Positions 33,401-43,000 of a stretch of 53,640 bases of DNA are shown one piece after another (position 1 is the first letter of the stretch; every line of letters begins with the position of its first letter). The DNA comes from DAOVFN01 sp964484305. Lineage in GTDB: Archaea > Aenigmatarchaeota > Aenigmatarchaeia > QMZP01. The stretch lies in NCBI GenBank assembly GCA_964484305.1, contig CAZAEI010000005.1, positions 1 to 53,640 of the forward strand, read 5' to 3'. The notes under the pieces were generated by a model, which had not been told where the DNA came from, did no database searches, and saw only the letters and a program-made list of their open reading frames with translations. Made by a program: the position numbers and the translations under genes.

Positions 33401-36314
33401 TGAACCCCGACTGGTTGACATCAAGGCCGTACTGGTCCACCAGCCCGGCCTCGAGGCGGTTGCTCGAGTTCCTGTGAAGGATTCCCCCATCCTCCGGCGC
33501 TGTGAGGCTTATGTTGACCCTCCCGCTTACTGTAAGGACAAAGCCACTGGAGTTCGAATCATTATAGTAGGTGTCATCCCAGACCCCAACCTTCCAGGTC
33601 TGGTTCCCGGCCGAGTAGTTCCCGTCCGGGGTGAAGTGGAAGACACAGTAACCCGATGAATTTGTAGAGCTGCTGTTACCCCCATCAAAACCCGAGCCAT
33701 TGTATGTCACCCAGAGTGTGCAGCTGACGCCCCCCTGGACCCATGTCTCAGTGTCAGTGTCGTTTATCATTACCACAAGCTCCACAGACTCTGACCTGTT
33801 CACCGAGCTCTCGTTGCCAGACACATAGACAACCTCGGTGCTGTGCTTCCTGGCCAGGGGCCCCCAGTATATGATGGTGTTCCGGGAGGAGTGCATTGGC
33901 CAGCCCGAGGAATTGAAGTCCTGATACTGGAACCCATACTTATTCACCCCTGACCAGTCCTTGTCCGAGGACATGTTGAACCAGGCTGTGCCATTGCCTG
34001 TTATATTGGTTGTGCTCCCATTGAACCATGAACCCATGTTCTCCAGCCAGTACCAGAGCGTGACGCTCACGTTGTCCCCGTCCGTGTCATTGACAAAAAC
34101 AGAGTAGTTGAACCACTCTCCCCATAGGCTGTCGTTCAGCGTCACGTTCGGGCTGCTCAGGTTCGCAGGAAGATTGGTGGCCCCGCCTGCCTGGTAGCTC
34201 ACACTGGAATTGGAATAAGGCTGCACCCACCTGAAGAATGTGTCCTTCTTGCAAACATAGAATGTGTCAGAACCGCAGCTGAACGGGGCGTATACAGGAC
34301 TCCCGAAGTCGCATGAGGAATCGTCCTGCTGTGGTGTTATGTTGCATGCCTGGCCAGACCAGGTGACATTCAGGAACAGCATGCCCTTGATTGAGGAATC
34401 ATCAACAGTGGTGTTTCCCGTTATGTTATAGAATGTTGTATTGGTCTCGTTCCATATGTTTATCGTCTTGCTGGAAAGGAAGCAGTCGGTCTCATTTGTA
34501 TAGGAATACCCTGATTCATTGCCCTTCACAGGCACGGCCGATGCCATGCTGTCATCCCAGAAATGGAACGGCTCAGGGAGCGGTCCTGCCTCATTAATCG
34601 TGAAGTCCGGCACATCACATGTGTTGTCCGGGCCCACTGCAGCGGTCTGGCAGGAACTCCCGTTGAAGTCGCACCTGCTGGCAGAGCCCGGAATCTTTAT
34701 GTACCTGACCTCAATGTCATGGTCCGGGCCTGCAGGGAAGCTCACGTTCCTGACCTCATATCCCACACTCTCGTTAACCCGGATATTCCATGTCCTTGAC
34801 GACGTGTTCGTGAGATTGGCATAGCTTACCACACCGCTGGCGTTATAGGAATATGATATATTCAGGCCGGATATATTGAGCCTTCCCTTGGCATCCGAGT
34901 GAAAAATAAGGCTGGTGTTGCATAAACTCTCTCCGCAAGAATCAAGTGCATCCTGGAACTCCCCCGCTATCCCAGTAACGGTTTGCATGGCCCTGAGCTT
35001 CCCTGACTTGTTCCAGTTGTATCCATCATCACCCCCCACGTCCAGCGAAACATTGGTTGGGAAGTAATCGAAATTGAAAACGTAAAGGTTTCCGTCTGAG
35101 ATTGTGGGGACATCACCTGCAAGCATCTCGTTCCCTATATCATTTGTAACGTCTCCTATAGCCACTGTTCTGACTATCTTCCCGGTCTGGTAGCTCCAAA
35201 TCAGATCCCCCGTTGAATCCAGTGTCAATATATCCCCGTTCTCCAGGCCCGCAACGATTTCGTTTCCCGGATATTCTTCAGTTGAGTCATCAATAGCAAC
35301 GTCTCTTACAATCGAACCTGTGGAATAGTTCCAGAGTTCATCACCACTCGAGTTGATAAGATATATCCTGGTGTTCGTCCCAAGGACTATCTCATCATTC
35401 TGGTCCGAGGTGATGTTGCCCGCTCCGACGCTGTTGATGTTAGAGACACTCTTACTCCAAAGGGTGTTTCCCTGTGAGTCAAGAACATAAACATTGGAAT
35501 CCGTGCCCACAACCGTTTCATTGCCTGAGGAGGAGTTTACATCACCCAAAGCAATCTCATTTATCGCCCCTGTGAAACCTGTTGAGTTCCATGCCAGGGT
35601 CTGGTTGTCCCAGTATACATAGACAGTGCTGGAATCCGCAGCGACTATCTCATTAATCTCGTCTCCATCCAGGTCTCCTATCTCCAAAGAATTAACTGCG
35701 TTTGATGGTCCAGCTGAGACATTGAAAGTCCACGCAACGGTCCCTCCCGCATCATTACAGTCTATTATATAAACGCTATTGTTCGAGCTCCCTGTCCCGG
35801 CCACAACCTCATCTCCAGGATTATTGGTCACATTTCCGACATCAGTAGCCAGAACCTCGTAGCTTCCTCCAAGAGAAAGGCTCCATATCAGGGTTCCGTT
35901 CTCCCCGTAAAGAACCCTTATAAGGCCCTCGGCTCCATCGGTTCCAACCACCGTCTCATTCCCATTGTGGGTTGTGATGTTTCCCACAGAGAGGCCCCTC
36001 AACCCAAGGAGGTTAACGGTCTCTGTATAGATTGGCGTCATTATCCCTGTCAGGCTCATGGTTGCGTTCAAAATTGTGGAGTTCTTCGGTACCTGAACAT
36101 AATAGGTCTTGTTCCCCCCTAATATTGGGAAATCGTGTATCTGGAAATAGCCAGAATCATTGAAAGTATCTTGCTCAAACGGGAAAACAGGACTGGCCAG
36201 GTCGAGGACAAACCCCTTCTGGACAGCTGCTGTTATCTCTGGGCTTCTGTACGCAACCAGGAGAAGCAGGAATATTGCTACAACTACGGCTAACCCCGCC
36301 CTTTTTGATACCAT
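27465..36314 (-). CDS. 2949-aa envelope protein: giant exterior region fused to a cytoplasmic HerA/FtsK-like ATPase
   Basis: An N-terminal hydrophobic segment (about 7-20) acts as signal or anchor. Residues about 75-415 form a beta-propeller of FG-GAP/PQQ-like repeats, with calcium-loop motifs such as GDLDGDEINEI. Some 2100 residues of Ig-like/CARDB-like beta domains follow, very rich in N-x-S/T sequons. A Gly/Ser/Thr linker precedes two further beta domains and a transmembrane helix (about 2557-2577). The cytoplasmic part (2584-2949) has a basic juxtamembrane stretch, Walker A GATGAGKS (Lys2638), Walker B VIMVFDEVHRLL (Asp2766, Glu2767), and a helical tail. The ATPase resembles HerA/VirB4-type DUF87 proteins, normally hexameric motors for DNA or protein translocation. 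I know of no described protein with this layout. Confidence 0.85.
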   Translation of the reverse strand: MVSKRAGLAVVVAIFLLLLVAYRSPEITAAVQKGFVLDLASPVFPFEQDTFNDSGYFQIHDFPILGGNKTYYVQVPKNSTILNATMSLTGIMTPIYTETVNLLGLRGLSVGNITTHNGNETVVGTDGAEGLIRVLYGENGTLIWSLSLGGSYEVLATDVGNVTNNPGDEVVAGTGSSNNSVYIIDCNDAGGTVAWTFNVSAGPSNAVNSLEIGDLDGDEINEIVAADSSTVYVYWDNQTLAWNSTGFTGAINEIALGDVNSSSGNETVVGTDSNVYVLDSQGNTLWSKSVSNINSVGAGNITSDQNDEIVLGTNTRIYLINSSGDELWNYSTGSIVRDVAIDDSTEEYPGNEIVAGLENGDILTLDSTGDLIWSYQTGKIVRTVAIGDVTNDIGNEMLAGDVPTISDGNLYVFNFDYFPTNVSLDVGGDDGYNWNKSGKLRAMQTVTGIAGEFQDALDSCGESLCNTSLIFHSDAKGRLNISGLNISYSYNASGVVSYANLTNTSSRTWNIRVNESVGYEVRNVSFPAGPDHDIEVRYIKIPGSASRCDFNGSSCQTAAVGPDNTCDVPDFTINEAGPLPEPFHFWDDSMASAVPVKGNESGYSYTNETDCFLSSKTINIWNETNTTFYNITGNTTVDDSSIKGMLFLNVTWSGQACNITPQQDDSSCDFGSPVYAPFSCGSDTFYVCKKDTFFRWVQPYSNSSVSYQAGGATNLPANLSSPNVTLNDSLWGEWFNYSVFVNDTDGDNVSVTLWYWLENMGSWFNGSTTNITGNGTAWFNMSSDKDWSGVNKYGFQYQDFNSSGWPMHSSRNTIIYWGPLARKHSTEVVYVSGNESSVNRSESVELVVMINDTDTETWVQGGVSCTLWVTYNGSGFDGGNSSSTNSSGYCVFHFTPDGNYSAGNQTWKVGVWDDTYYNDSNSSGFVLTVSGRVNISLTAPEDGGILHRNSSNRLEAGLVDQYGLDVNQSGFNCSFWFNYTYLDSSNTTEYGRCNISWTPPCGYSRQDYLVNVTLTEPNGSYSILNEMDWSNVSLHDELNITILEPQDYSLFHRGNGAGFNSSVNDTCGLCSPGNYSVNWSVKWKRRLEAAVNKTPGYDEQTFPVIVNASGLEARNIDFGDWDINHTRVLLNGVDVPSRINAWNDSSRTVINWSQEYFNSYSELVFLVNQSGWENLTYEVVYNRSDEQEEFGYLENGGFESGVILPWGCFSSNCTGQYCQCEIRQEGNETNGSYSLYLSSENKGSDDPALQSASLSAGWPLGQDGIKIRYKPTGEFANDAYIRLYAGSGMCELDNTTGVWLEEVCYNASFSSALWVNITVHDYGDGGGEGGASHVHIDYVCLANSSGDCVNYHSGYPHTVSILSETPLNHSDNITWTIPLNETVGLRRVAANASGERYKPDVENLYVYIYGWSSLDAGNISSTNCTYNDTWVCRQNASMDVFCYVWDANISEPLEGHNVSFWGDGVYIGSNITDSDGVSLINWVNSSDSEGNHSIVCNITNDSDIFYNASDNNSAEIVFNISSGTTTAELGTDLTPPTPAGNLTKIFNSTYYLYINITNTGATESMYDVVVGINTSLTSGGIHAETVNCPPIPPAESCNRTSVVNVTYLATAGFKDIYVNVTWINSDTSQGNVSNATGVVVENNTVLNIVESELNYTMPKGGSALAGNFTVESFGNTELLSVNFSLSGGNASEISQWNLTYSPEPPVSVIPHDGKQLVNITVTVPDNATVGLYTANITANATGSDCSPANLCWDSLVFNLNVSMLDWRVSDTHLNKTIGRNPTPINGSIGTIQVINSKDADWSFNVTMDDQANGTGNITVSASNFTLTPFSAFSLEVYHNTTGEYAEGLYLTNITIANNEDAVPQSINVSVSLNVINFSIDILFPNQSNPATDIVPWDILNITANATMGGSPVDENITWYVVVGGLFCGNVQSAYNLTDQLWHINCSAPDIPGNFIKNILNLTGYYETEDVSFPAEETDAVIYRDVTAPQIHDIRVVNSDVDDEGNLQYSGSRSEVVMESDLTDNENVTSAWAWIYYEGTLRNTSGMYEISPGTWKFNFSSSLTEGDYRAVVFANDSTGNEANTSSSLMGYFDLYHPIDLNGTLADKDGVAIEANFTFYKSGTLWEIHDRFSANSSGGYNHTLHRRVYDTKLGFSGHEVLLYGVDVNASAVNQHGVEYPDNLTSPITLDLYTAENTTQIGVTLPEGAENPIMVIALEHNLTRTSSITSFSLDYTQALQDFYTYTPIGSITESSLGVYRCSNWSISERSCTGGFENVSISASVDTIEDRVGFNTTGASSYVVAEWEGTGENGNGNGDDGTGSTGGSSRSSIVSTITTTIPFTVTTSIGSIRIHPGENKTYLFSVKNKASENLTVSLDVQGLEDFIFPEKSLLEIAYNGSESIDVVVSVPDTMGTGTYTGSILVTAAGRSQEIPITMTVSIEAKDLVSLSINILTPNVNPGGKLRFGVELKNLALPPGFNVSIVYIIKDSERERVVADASEYVFLEESLAFTKSIEMKGNNPTGQYYLDIWAYFADGKSVNEVAVFNLVEPYWSSWEGKIILLILSMLGMGIVGYYGWGLYKKWKSERARYIFPINYRKMPQESGDSFWIGRVAETDRNAWFNPADLTTHIIVAGATGAGKSVGASVFVEEALDKNIPVIVFDPTAQWTGFVKALEDRNLMKYYSMFGMDPKSTRPFKGMIFEVTDPQELLRDIKKGFKKYLAPGEITVFALDKLKPGQYDEAVGIIIDSLFSMNWEESTTLKVIMVFDEVHRLLEKYGGKGGYVSLEKAAREFRKWGIGIIMCSQVLADFKEAIAGNVLTEVQLNTKSITDIQKVETKYGGEYAKKISRQGVGVGMLQNPKYNDGKPYFVQFRPTWHNPHKISNKEMELYSDFAGRLEEIDVKIERLKKAGEDTFEIELELKLARDKLKQGRFRMAQIYITSLEQHLSKGE

Positions 36315-36334
36315 GTATTATAATTACTTAACTT

Positions 36335-36343
36335 CATAATAAA
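36335..36343 (-). promoter_or_regulatory. TATA box of the giant ATPase gene
   Basis: On the minus strand TTTATTATG is centred about 25 nt before ATG 36314, implying a leaderless transcript in addition to any read-through from upstream. A direct repeat CGTTAAC/CGTTAAG lies immediately upstream (about 36346-36360). Confidence 0.55.
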
Positions 36344-36390
36344 CCTTAACGGTTAACGTTGCGACAACTAACCAATAAAAAGCATCGGTT

Positions 36391-36606
36391 CTACTTTGCG
36401 TTCTTGATGACTTCCCTGAGGCTGGCTACTTCCTTCCTGAGCTCCCTCATCTCGTTGCTGAGCTGGAGCTCCTCCTCATCGAACTTCCTTGTTATCACCC
36501 TGAGTTGCCTGAACTCGAACTCCAGGATGACGAGGTAGACAACCACCACCGTGGAGAATATGACGAGCAACTCCAGTATGGGTACGTCAATGCCGAATAT
36601 GTACAT
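36391..36606 (-). CDS. 71-aa membrane protein with C-terminal coiled coil
   Basis: One transmembrane helix (about residues 9-28, LELLVIFSTVVVVYLVILEF) is followed by a charged amphipathic helix (about 33-70) with heptad spacing (LSNEMRELRKEVASLREVI). With no signal peptide and a positive region after the helix, the coiled coil most likely faces the cytoplasm. Its ATG directly follows the stop of the 1119-aa surface protein gene. The position before the ATPase gene and the coiled-coil partner downstream suggest an assembly or coupling subunit. No named family recognised. Confidence 0.75.
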   Translation of the reverse strand: MYIFGIDVPILELLVIFSTVVVVYLVILEFEFRQLRVITRKFDEEELQLSNEMRELRKEVASLREVIKNAK

Positions 36607-39600
36607 CTAGATACCCCCGTACGCCTGCGGCCTCCTTGACCTTACCTCCCTCAGACGCCTGAAGGAGAAGTATATCAATATCAGAGACACCATCACTATC
36701 ATGAGAATCTCAAGGGATTCGGGAATGCCCCCTGACACACCCATTACATAGAAGTTCCCTGTGGCAGAGGCCAGGACAGCAAAGTCCTCCCTGAATCTTG
36801 CCGAGGCGACATACATGCCGGACGGGGCAGCAGCGGGAATCACGAACTTCTCGTATGTCTCGGTCTTCTCCAGGGGCTCCATCCCCTCCAGACTCTCTAT
36901 GTTGGTGAATATCACATCCATTCCAGGCGTGTATATCTCAACCTCAAGGTAGGGATAATCAATCTTCTCCCCCCCGTTAATCACCAGGATCTCCAGGCTC
37001 ACGGGGCTGTTGAGGTTATACCTGTCCCTGTCAGGTGTTATTATAATAGTCGGGTAGCTCTCCTTGTATATCACCGTTATGGTCTTGAGCAGGCCTGCAT
37101 CCATCCTATCCACGGTTATGCTGCTAGTCTCCGGGCCCCCTGTGAATGGAAGCCTGTTGCCAAAACCATCCCTCACCTCCTCCACGTTCTGATAGGCAAT
37201 GGGAAGATTCAGGATAACATTCTCATAGCTCTCCTGGGCAAAGCTCTTGAGGTAGACATCCATCTTGAGCCTGACCTTCTTTTCAGGCAGCTGCTCCAGA
37301 ACCTCGATATCCCTGTCTATCTCAAGGACAGGGGGCGTCAGCACAGTAACCTCATAACTCCTGGTCTCAAATGCATTTATCGAGCCCTGCCATTGCATGA
37401 CCCTCCTTCCCTGTGAGTCCTTTGAGAATACAACAACCTCTTCTATCCTCCTTCCACTTTCATCAAAATAGCTTACATATCCGTCTGTTGCATCATCAAA
37501 AACCACGGCTTCGAAATCTGAACTGAGCCTTCTCGGATTCGGGTTGTATACATCAAAGTCCTTGTTCCATACAGCGGGCTTGCCCACAAGCACGGTCTTG
37601 GACTGCTTGAGTTCCCCCTCATCTATTGTCAGGGGTATGTTGGGCTCTGGTATGACTACCTTAACCACTCCATAGAGTGTGGTTGCCAGGGATGCTCCTG
37701 TATCAGGGTCGAATGCAGCTATCATGACAGGAAGCACATATGCCCCGGGGGTGGTGAAGTTTATCTGGTAAATAACCTCTATGTATTCATCATTCGTGAG
37801 GTTCCAGCCCTGGTATGTCCCGTTCACGAACTCGAACATCTGGACAGTTAGGCCATCTGAAAGGCTTGTCGTCCCGTTATCGGTTATATGGTAATCCACA
37901 CCATAGGTCAATACAGTGCCGTTGCGAATCACAACAGCATCGCCATTAGAGAAATTACCCCAATAGTCAGTATAGCTTATGGTGTTGTCAGGGACATAAT
38001 CCATGAACTTTATTCCTGATATGCCAGAACCCATGGTGTCCTCAACAGAAATGTTTATGGTTGTATTAATCAGCGTGGGGGTGCCGGGTGTGTAGGCTAT
38101 GAGGTCCTTGTAGCCAGTTATCCTCTTTCCTGACACAGTGACTGTCTGGTTGTTGAAGTATTCCCTGTCCTGGGTGTCAGAACTCGAGTTGAGTTGCCCG
38201 ATGCCCGAGAATACGTATTCATCACCGGTTGTCATCGCAATATCGGATGTGACCTTATATGATATCGTCAGGTTGTCGCTGTCGCTGCCACCGTTCGAAT
38301 TAAAGGTGTGACCGACCTTGTCCGATGTGCCCCAGAATACGCAGTTGGGAAGGTCGTATATGCTGACATTAACAAGACCGTCAGAGCTTTCTGTGGGGTC
38401 TGTTATCTCCAGCACGCAGTTGCTGTCGTTCTTGAGCCTGTAGGTTTCGTTCAGGTATATCACGACATCGTCCTGTATGTCCCAGCCGCTCCCCCTCCAG
38501 TACCCCAGATGTGTTTTGCTGGGAACATAGGAAAGAATCTGTACAAAATGGGGCTCTGTCTCATTGGCACCCACATTGTGAAGGGTGTCGTTTATTGTCA
38601 CATTTTCACCACCCATTTCAGGGGAGATCGTGCCAGAGACTGACTTTATACCATCCAGGTCGACCATGTATAGCACGGGAAGGTCCAGTGTTGTGTTTAT
38701 GTATGTTATATTGTTCTCGCTGTTTGTGGAGTTCCATATCACCTCCCAATTAAAGTAGACAGCTATATAGGGCTTGGAACCCGACGATGTATTGAACATG
38801 GTCTTGTTCGATGACCTTGAGGCATCGGTTGTGTATATCCTCCCATCATCGGGCGTTATGAGGTCAGTGGTCCCCGGAGTCACATTGAATCTCCCTGTCT
38901 GGTTGGCCGTGTCATAGGGCACACCCGATGACTGTATCTCATATATACCCCATTCGCTTATGTTGTATGTTAGGTTGTAGCCAGTGTCTGCTGCATCGCC
39001 CATGTTCCTTATGAGGCCCCTCACATACCAGAACCCCCCGTTTGAGGAGAGGTCAACACCATGCCTGATTGGTCCCCTAGTGAACTTGTCAGAAACCGTT
39101 ACCCCCGAGAACATATAGCTCGTGTTTGAATAGGTGGCGTTCTGACCGTCCCCTGAACCGGGCTGCAGGTCCACGCTGTCCGTCGTTCCGCTTATGTGAA
39201 CCCCTCCCGTTATGTTCAGCACGACAGTCAGGTTGACAGTCGAGGCTTTCCCTACATCCACGCTCGACCATGTTATGTAATCATTGAGTGTGCCAGTATC
39301 ATCACCACCATCATCAGAGACGGATACTGAACCGTCCTGTGCCGATGTGTCTATAACCGCAGGCTCGTCATTACCCTCAACATCCTTTACAAAGTTGATG
39401 ATTGATGTGATATCAACAAGGTCCCTTGTCGAGCTCGGGTTAGTGAGGCTGAAAACCAGGGTCATGTTGTTGTCAGGGTCATCTATGTTGGACTCATCAT
39501 AGAGGTCGTATCCCCCCCTGTCATTGGAATAATAAACCGAGAGGTTTATGGTCGGGGCAATGTTGGCAACATCATTGTCTATTGTGTAGCTGGTTGAGGA

Positions 39601-39966
39601 GTAGTCACCGGTGATGTTGACATAGAGGAGACTCCACTTGTCATCGGTGGGAAAGGATGTCAGAACATCCTGGTATACGGTGTCGTTATCTATGTCGGTA
39701 TTTGTGTTGTATCCGGAGTCAAGAGTCACCCTCATGTACTGGAGCACATCCTCATTGTTGGGAACAGACGCAAAGAACTGTCCGGTCCTTGCGGCAGTGG
39801 TCTTCACTGTCCCGTTGTGATAGTATTCGCCTGTCACATCCTCCTGTATCAGGAGCTTGGGCCCGTATATCTGGGCACGGGCACCCCCCAGAAGCACCGC
39901 TGTTAATATGAAGACAACACCTGTAACTAGAAGAATCCTTCTTGCCATCCACAAAGAAAGCCGCAT
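36607..39966 (-). CDS. Secreted, C-terminally anchored surface protein (1119 aa), paralogue of the next gene
   Basis: Started at ATG 39966, which has a TATA box about 27 nt upstream. A signal peptide (about 1-31, ILLVTGVVFILTAVLLGGARA) is followed by beta-rich repeats with many N-glycosylation sequons. A region FTRGPIRHGVDL, later WYVRGLIRNM and EWGIYEI, is shared with the 1065-aa neighbour, as is VLTPPVLEIDRDIEVLEQ near the C-terminal third. The C-terminus has a membrane helix (ESLEILMIVMVSLILIYFSF) and a short basic cytoplasmic tail. No enzyme motif. Likely an exterior partner of the ATPase protein, or an S-layer-like component. Confidence 0.78.
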   Translation of the reverse strand: MRLSLWMARRILLVTGVVFILTAVLLGGARAQIYGPKLLIQEDVTGEYYHNGTVKTTAARTGQFFASVPNNEDVLQYMRVTLDSGYNTNTDIDNDTVYQDVLTSFPTDDKWSLLYVNITGDYSSTSYTIDNDVANIAPTINLSVYYSNDRGGYDLYDESNIDDPDNNMTLVFSLTNPSSTRDLVDITSIINFVKDVEGNDEPAVIDTSAQDGSVSVSDDGGDDTGTLNDYITWSSVDVGKASTVNLTVVLNITGGVHISGTTDSVDLQPGSGDGQNATYSNTSYMFSGVTVSDKFTRGPIRHGVDLSSNGGFWYVRGLIRNMGDAADTGYNLTYNISEWGIYEIQSSGVPYDTANQTGRFNVTPGTTDLITPDDGRIYTTDASRSSNKTMFNTSSGSKPYIAVYFNWEVIWNSTNSENNITYINTTLDLPVLYMVDLDGIKSVSGTISPEMGGENVTINDTLHNVGANETEPHFVQILSYVPSKTHLGYWRGSGWDIQDDVVIYLNETYRLKNDSNCVLEITDPTESSDGLVNVSIYDLPNCVFWGTSDKVGHTFNSNGGSDSDNLTISYKVTSDIAMTTGDEYVFSGIGQLNSSSDTQDREYFNNQTVTVSGKRITGYKDLIAYTPGTPTLINTTINISVEDTMGSGISGIKFMDYVPDNTISYTDYWGNFSNGDAVVIRNGTVLTYGVDYHITDNGTTSLSDGLTVQMFEFVNGTYQGWNLTNDEYIEVIYQINFTTPGAYVLPVMIAAFDPDTGASLATTLYGVVKVVIPEPNIPLTIDEGELKQSKTVLVGKPAVWNKDFDVYNPNPRRLSSDFEAVVFDDATDGYVSYFDESGRRIEEVVVFSKDSQGRRVMQWQGSINAFETRSYEVTVLTPPVLEIDRDIEVLEQLPEKKVRLKMDVYLKSFAQESYENVILNLPIAYQNVEEVRDGFGNRLPFTGGPETSSITVDRMDAGLLKTITVIYKESYPTIIITPDRDRYNLNSPVSLEILVINGGEKIDYPYLEVEIYTPGMDVIFTNIESLEGMEPLEKTETYEKFVIPAAAPSGMYVASARFREDFAVLASATGNFYVMGVSGGIPESLEILMIVMVSLILIYFSFRRLREVRSRRPQAYGGI

Positions 39967-39985
39967 ATTAATATTTAATGGTATG

Positions 39986-39999
39986 GTAAATATATAAAA
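39986..39999 (-). promoter_or_regulatory. TATA box of the 1119-aa surface protein gene
   Basis: Minus-strand TTTTATATATTTACC is centred about 27 nt before ATG 39966, which decides that start over ATG 40008 and suggests a leaderless message. Confidence 0.6.
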
Positions 40000-40031
40000 C
40001 TTATACAAAACTTGTCTAATTTCCAGGATAT

Positions 40032-43000
40032 TTATCTTAATTCCCTCAGCTTCCTCTTGAGCTCCCCTATACCCTCCGGCCTCTTCCTCCTCCAGAACCT
40101 GAACAGCAGGTAGCCTATTGCTGCCAGGGCCACGGCCAGGAATACCATCCAGCTCAATGAAACAATGGTCCTTTCAGGGCAGTTCACATAGAAGTCTGAG
40201 TGGTCTGTAAGTATGGTCTGGAAGTCCTTCTTGAACCTGCTATAGACCGAATACTTCCCGTCAGAGAAGCTCCTCAAGTCCACCGAAAAGGGCAGCCTGA
40301 CCTCTTCCCATGGCCAGACATCCTTCATCTCCACAAGCTGGGCATTCATGGTCTTGAGGTGGGGACTGGGTCCCACCACCTCAATCTCCAGGTAGGAGCC
40401 TGTCTCCCTTTCAGAGGGGATTACGAACACCGTTATGTTGGCATAATCGCTGCACCCGTGCATCACCGCACCCATGGCAGTCAGAAGTATTGGCGGGACC
40501 TCTGTATAGACTATCGTGAGCTCCCTCTTCCGGCCAGCCTCCATCCTTCCCAGGAATATCTCTGTGGTAGAGTTGTCATATTCACTGTAGTTTAGCAGGT
40601 TCTCCCCCTCCATCACATATACAACGTTGCCGGTCCCTGACTTGAACAGGAGAGACACCCCGCTATAGACCTCGAGTGCAAAGTTCTCCACAGTGGTATT
40701 GACCACGAATCTTATCTCCCTCTCACCCGATTCCAGGACATTCACAACCCTCTTGGTTTCCAAGACAGGCGGTGTTACAGCCTCCAAGACATAGGTCTTG
40801 GTCTCACCAGACTTCAGCCTGAACGTGATGTCCACATGGGTTGTTTCACCCTCCTTGAGAGCCAGGGATTCCCTGTCTCCCCCCTCCCGAATGACATGGG
40901 CGCTCAGGGTGTCAGGAAAGACCTCCAGCCTCATTAAGTGCTCCACAGAGACACTGTTTGGATTATGAACCGTCAGGCCCTTTGTCCATCTTACAGGGAC
41001 GCCCACACGCACCCCCTCTACTTGCCATCCCCCATCCACGACCTCAAGGTCCTGAAGAATCCCCTCCCTCCTGACAGGGATGTACATATCCTCAAATATG
41101 TATTTATCCTCATAGTAGTTGTAGCCAAACACCCTTGTTATAAGGAAGCTGGTTCCCACAGGAACCGTGGTTTTGTAGCTGATCTCTATCTTGTCCCCAT
41201 TGAACAGGTTCAGGCTCTCCTCAAGCAGCCCGCCTGATGTAATCTTGGTTATAAGGTATTCCCTGTGCCTTCTGCCATTCACCAAGGTCATGCCGTTATC
41301 GGTCATCTTGTAGTCATTTCCCGGGTTCCACTCAATCCATTTCCCCGAAGAGTTTTCATATATCCTGAATGAGAGGGATGAGATGTCAAGGCTCCCGTAC
41401 TCGGGTATGTAAATAACGGCCTTGATATCCTTTACCCCCTTGTTCCCTGTATCAATTATATTATATCTTGCCAGAACACGGACGAGGTTATCTGCTATAA
41501 AGTAGCCCTCTCCCATCTCCCTTGCTATGTCAGCATACATGGCGGGTTCAACAGGCCCTCCGCCAGGGCCACCCGGTTCAGGCTCTCCACCAACCCCCGG
41601 AATGACCACATCCTGGCATACATTCTTGGTCACAGGCGTGCCCGAGAGCGTGACCAGTGTGGATGTCTGGCAGAACTGATATGTATGTGTGCTGGCATGG
41701 GAGCCCCCTGCCACGTCATACTCAAGCCTTATATCCTCATTCTGCTGGAGGCCGTGGCCCAGAAGAGAAGTTAAATTGTTTATGCTTACATTCACAAAAC
41801 CATCGTTCAGGGTGGTGGCTGCCTGGGTCATTATGGAGACCTGGGTGGTTATCTCTGTCTGTCCAGATGCGTTTATATAGAACACCCTGACATCAGATGG
41901 GGCCCAGTTGTTGCTTGTACCCCCGGCTGACTGATGTGGTATGACAGAGCCTATACTAACAGAACCGACTGAGAGGCCTGAATGCCCGATGTGCCTGGCC
42001 AGGTCCTGTACCGACAGGCCCGTTCCGCTCTCGGTGCTGTACCCCACAACTACGCTCTTGTCCACCCATGCATCTATCTCATAGAGCACAGGCAGGCTTA
42101 TGGTAGCCTGGCTCATGCTTGAATAATATGACGAACCCCAGACTACCTCCCAGTCCCAGGACGTGCTGTAATATCCTCCCTTGTCCTGCATTCCCGGAAG
42201 GCCTGTGTCATACCAGTCCGTATATTTGGTTTCGCCTGGGTTGAAGGGATATATCTCCTCACTTGAGGATATGACCGGAGAGCCCTGACCTATCTGATAC
42301 AGCCCCCATCCGTGTATCCTGTAGTCCAGTCCCAGTGCCATGTTCCTGATGAAACCCCTCACTATCCATGTATCCATGGTGAGCATATCCACACCCACCC
42401 TCACCGGGCCGCGGGAGAACCTGTCAACAAAGCTTATCCCAGTGGGGGTGGATGTTCCTGTACTTGTGTGGGTGGCCTGGCTCGTGGTCTCCTGGTCAAG
42501 GTCCACATACATGAAGTTTTCATTAAAGTTCACATCGGGTGTGATGTATCCCCGGAAGTATATCTCCACATCCACGCCGGCTGACAGGGGACCAGTCCAG
42601 GAGAGCATATCAAAGAAGCCGTCCCCGTCAGAATCCCAGGAATCACTATTCCCTGAGGTGGGGGATACCCCATAGAGGTGAATGGAATCATTGAGACCAA
42701 GCGTGTTCCTGGCGAACCTCAGGTAGACAGAGACCCCGTTCAGGTCATGCGTGGAGTTTATGGTCAGATCGAAGCTGAATGAATTGGTTCCGCCCGAATA
42801 GATGTCCCTCCCCCCGGCATCGTTTGCATACTCCATGCCAAGGTATATCACCGGCATCACACCACCGGTTATATTATAGCTTATGTTGCTCTCGCTGCTT
42901 GTTGTGTTGACATAGAGCCTGGTCCTGTCACCGGGGCTTGGTGATGCCGCCACCCCCCTGTAGGTAAGGGTTGACTGAAGGTTTGTGTTGGCGGTTCCAG

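Noticed and set aside
29000..35900. Many short plus-strand frames inside the 2949-aa gene
   Set aside because: All are antisense shadows; no ribosome binding sites or known motifs were found.
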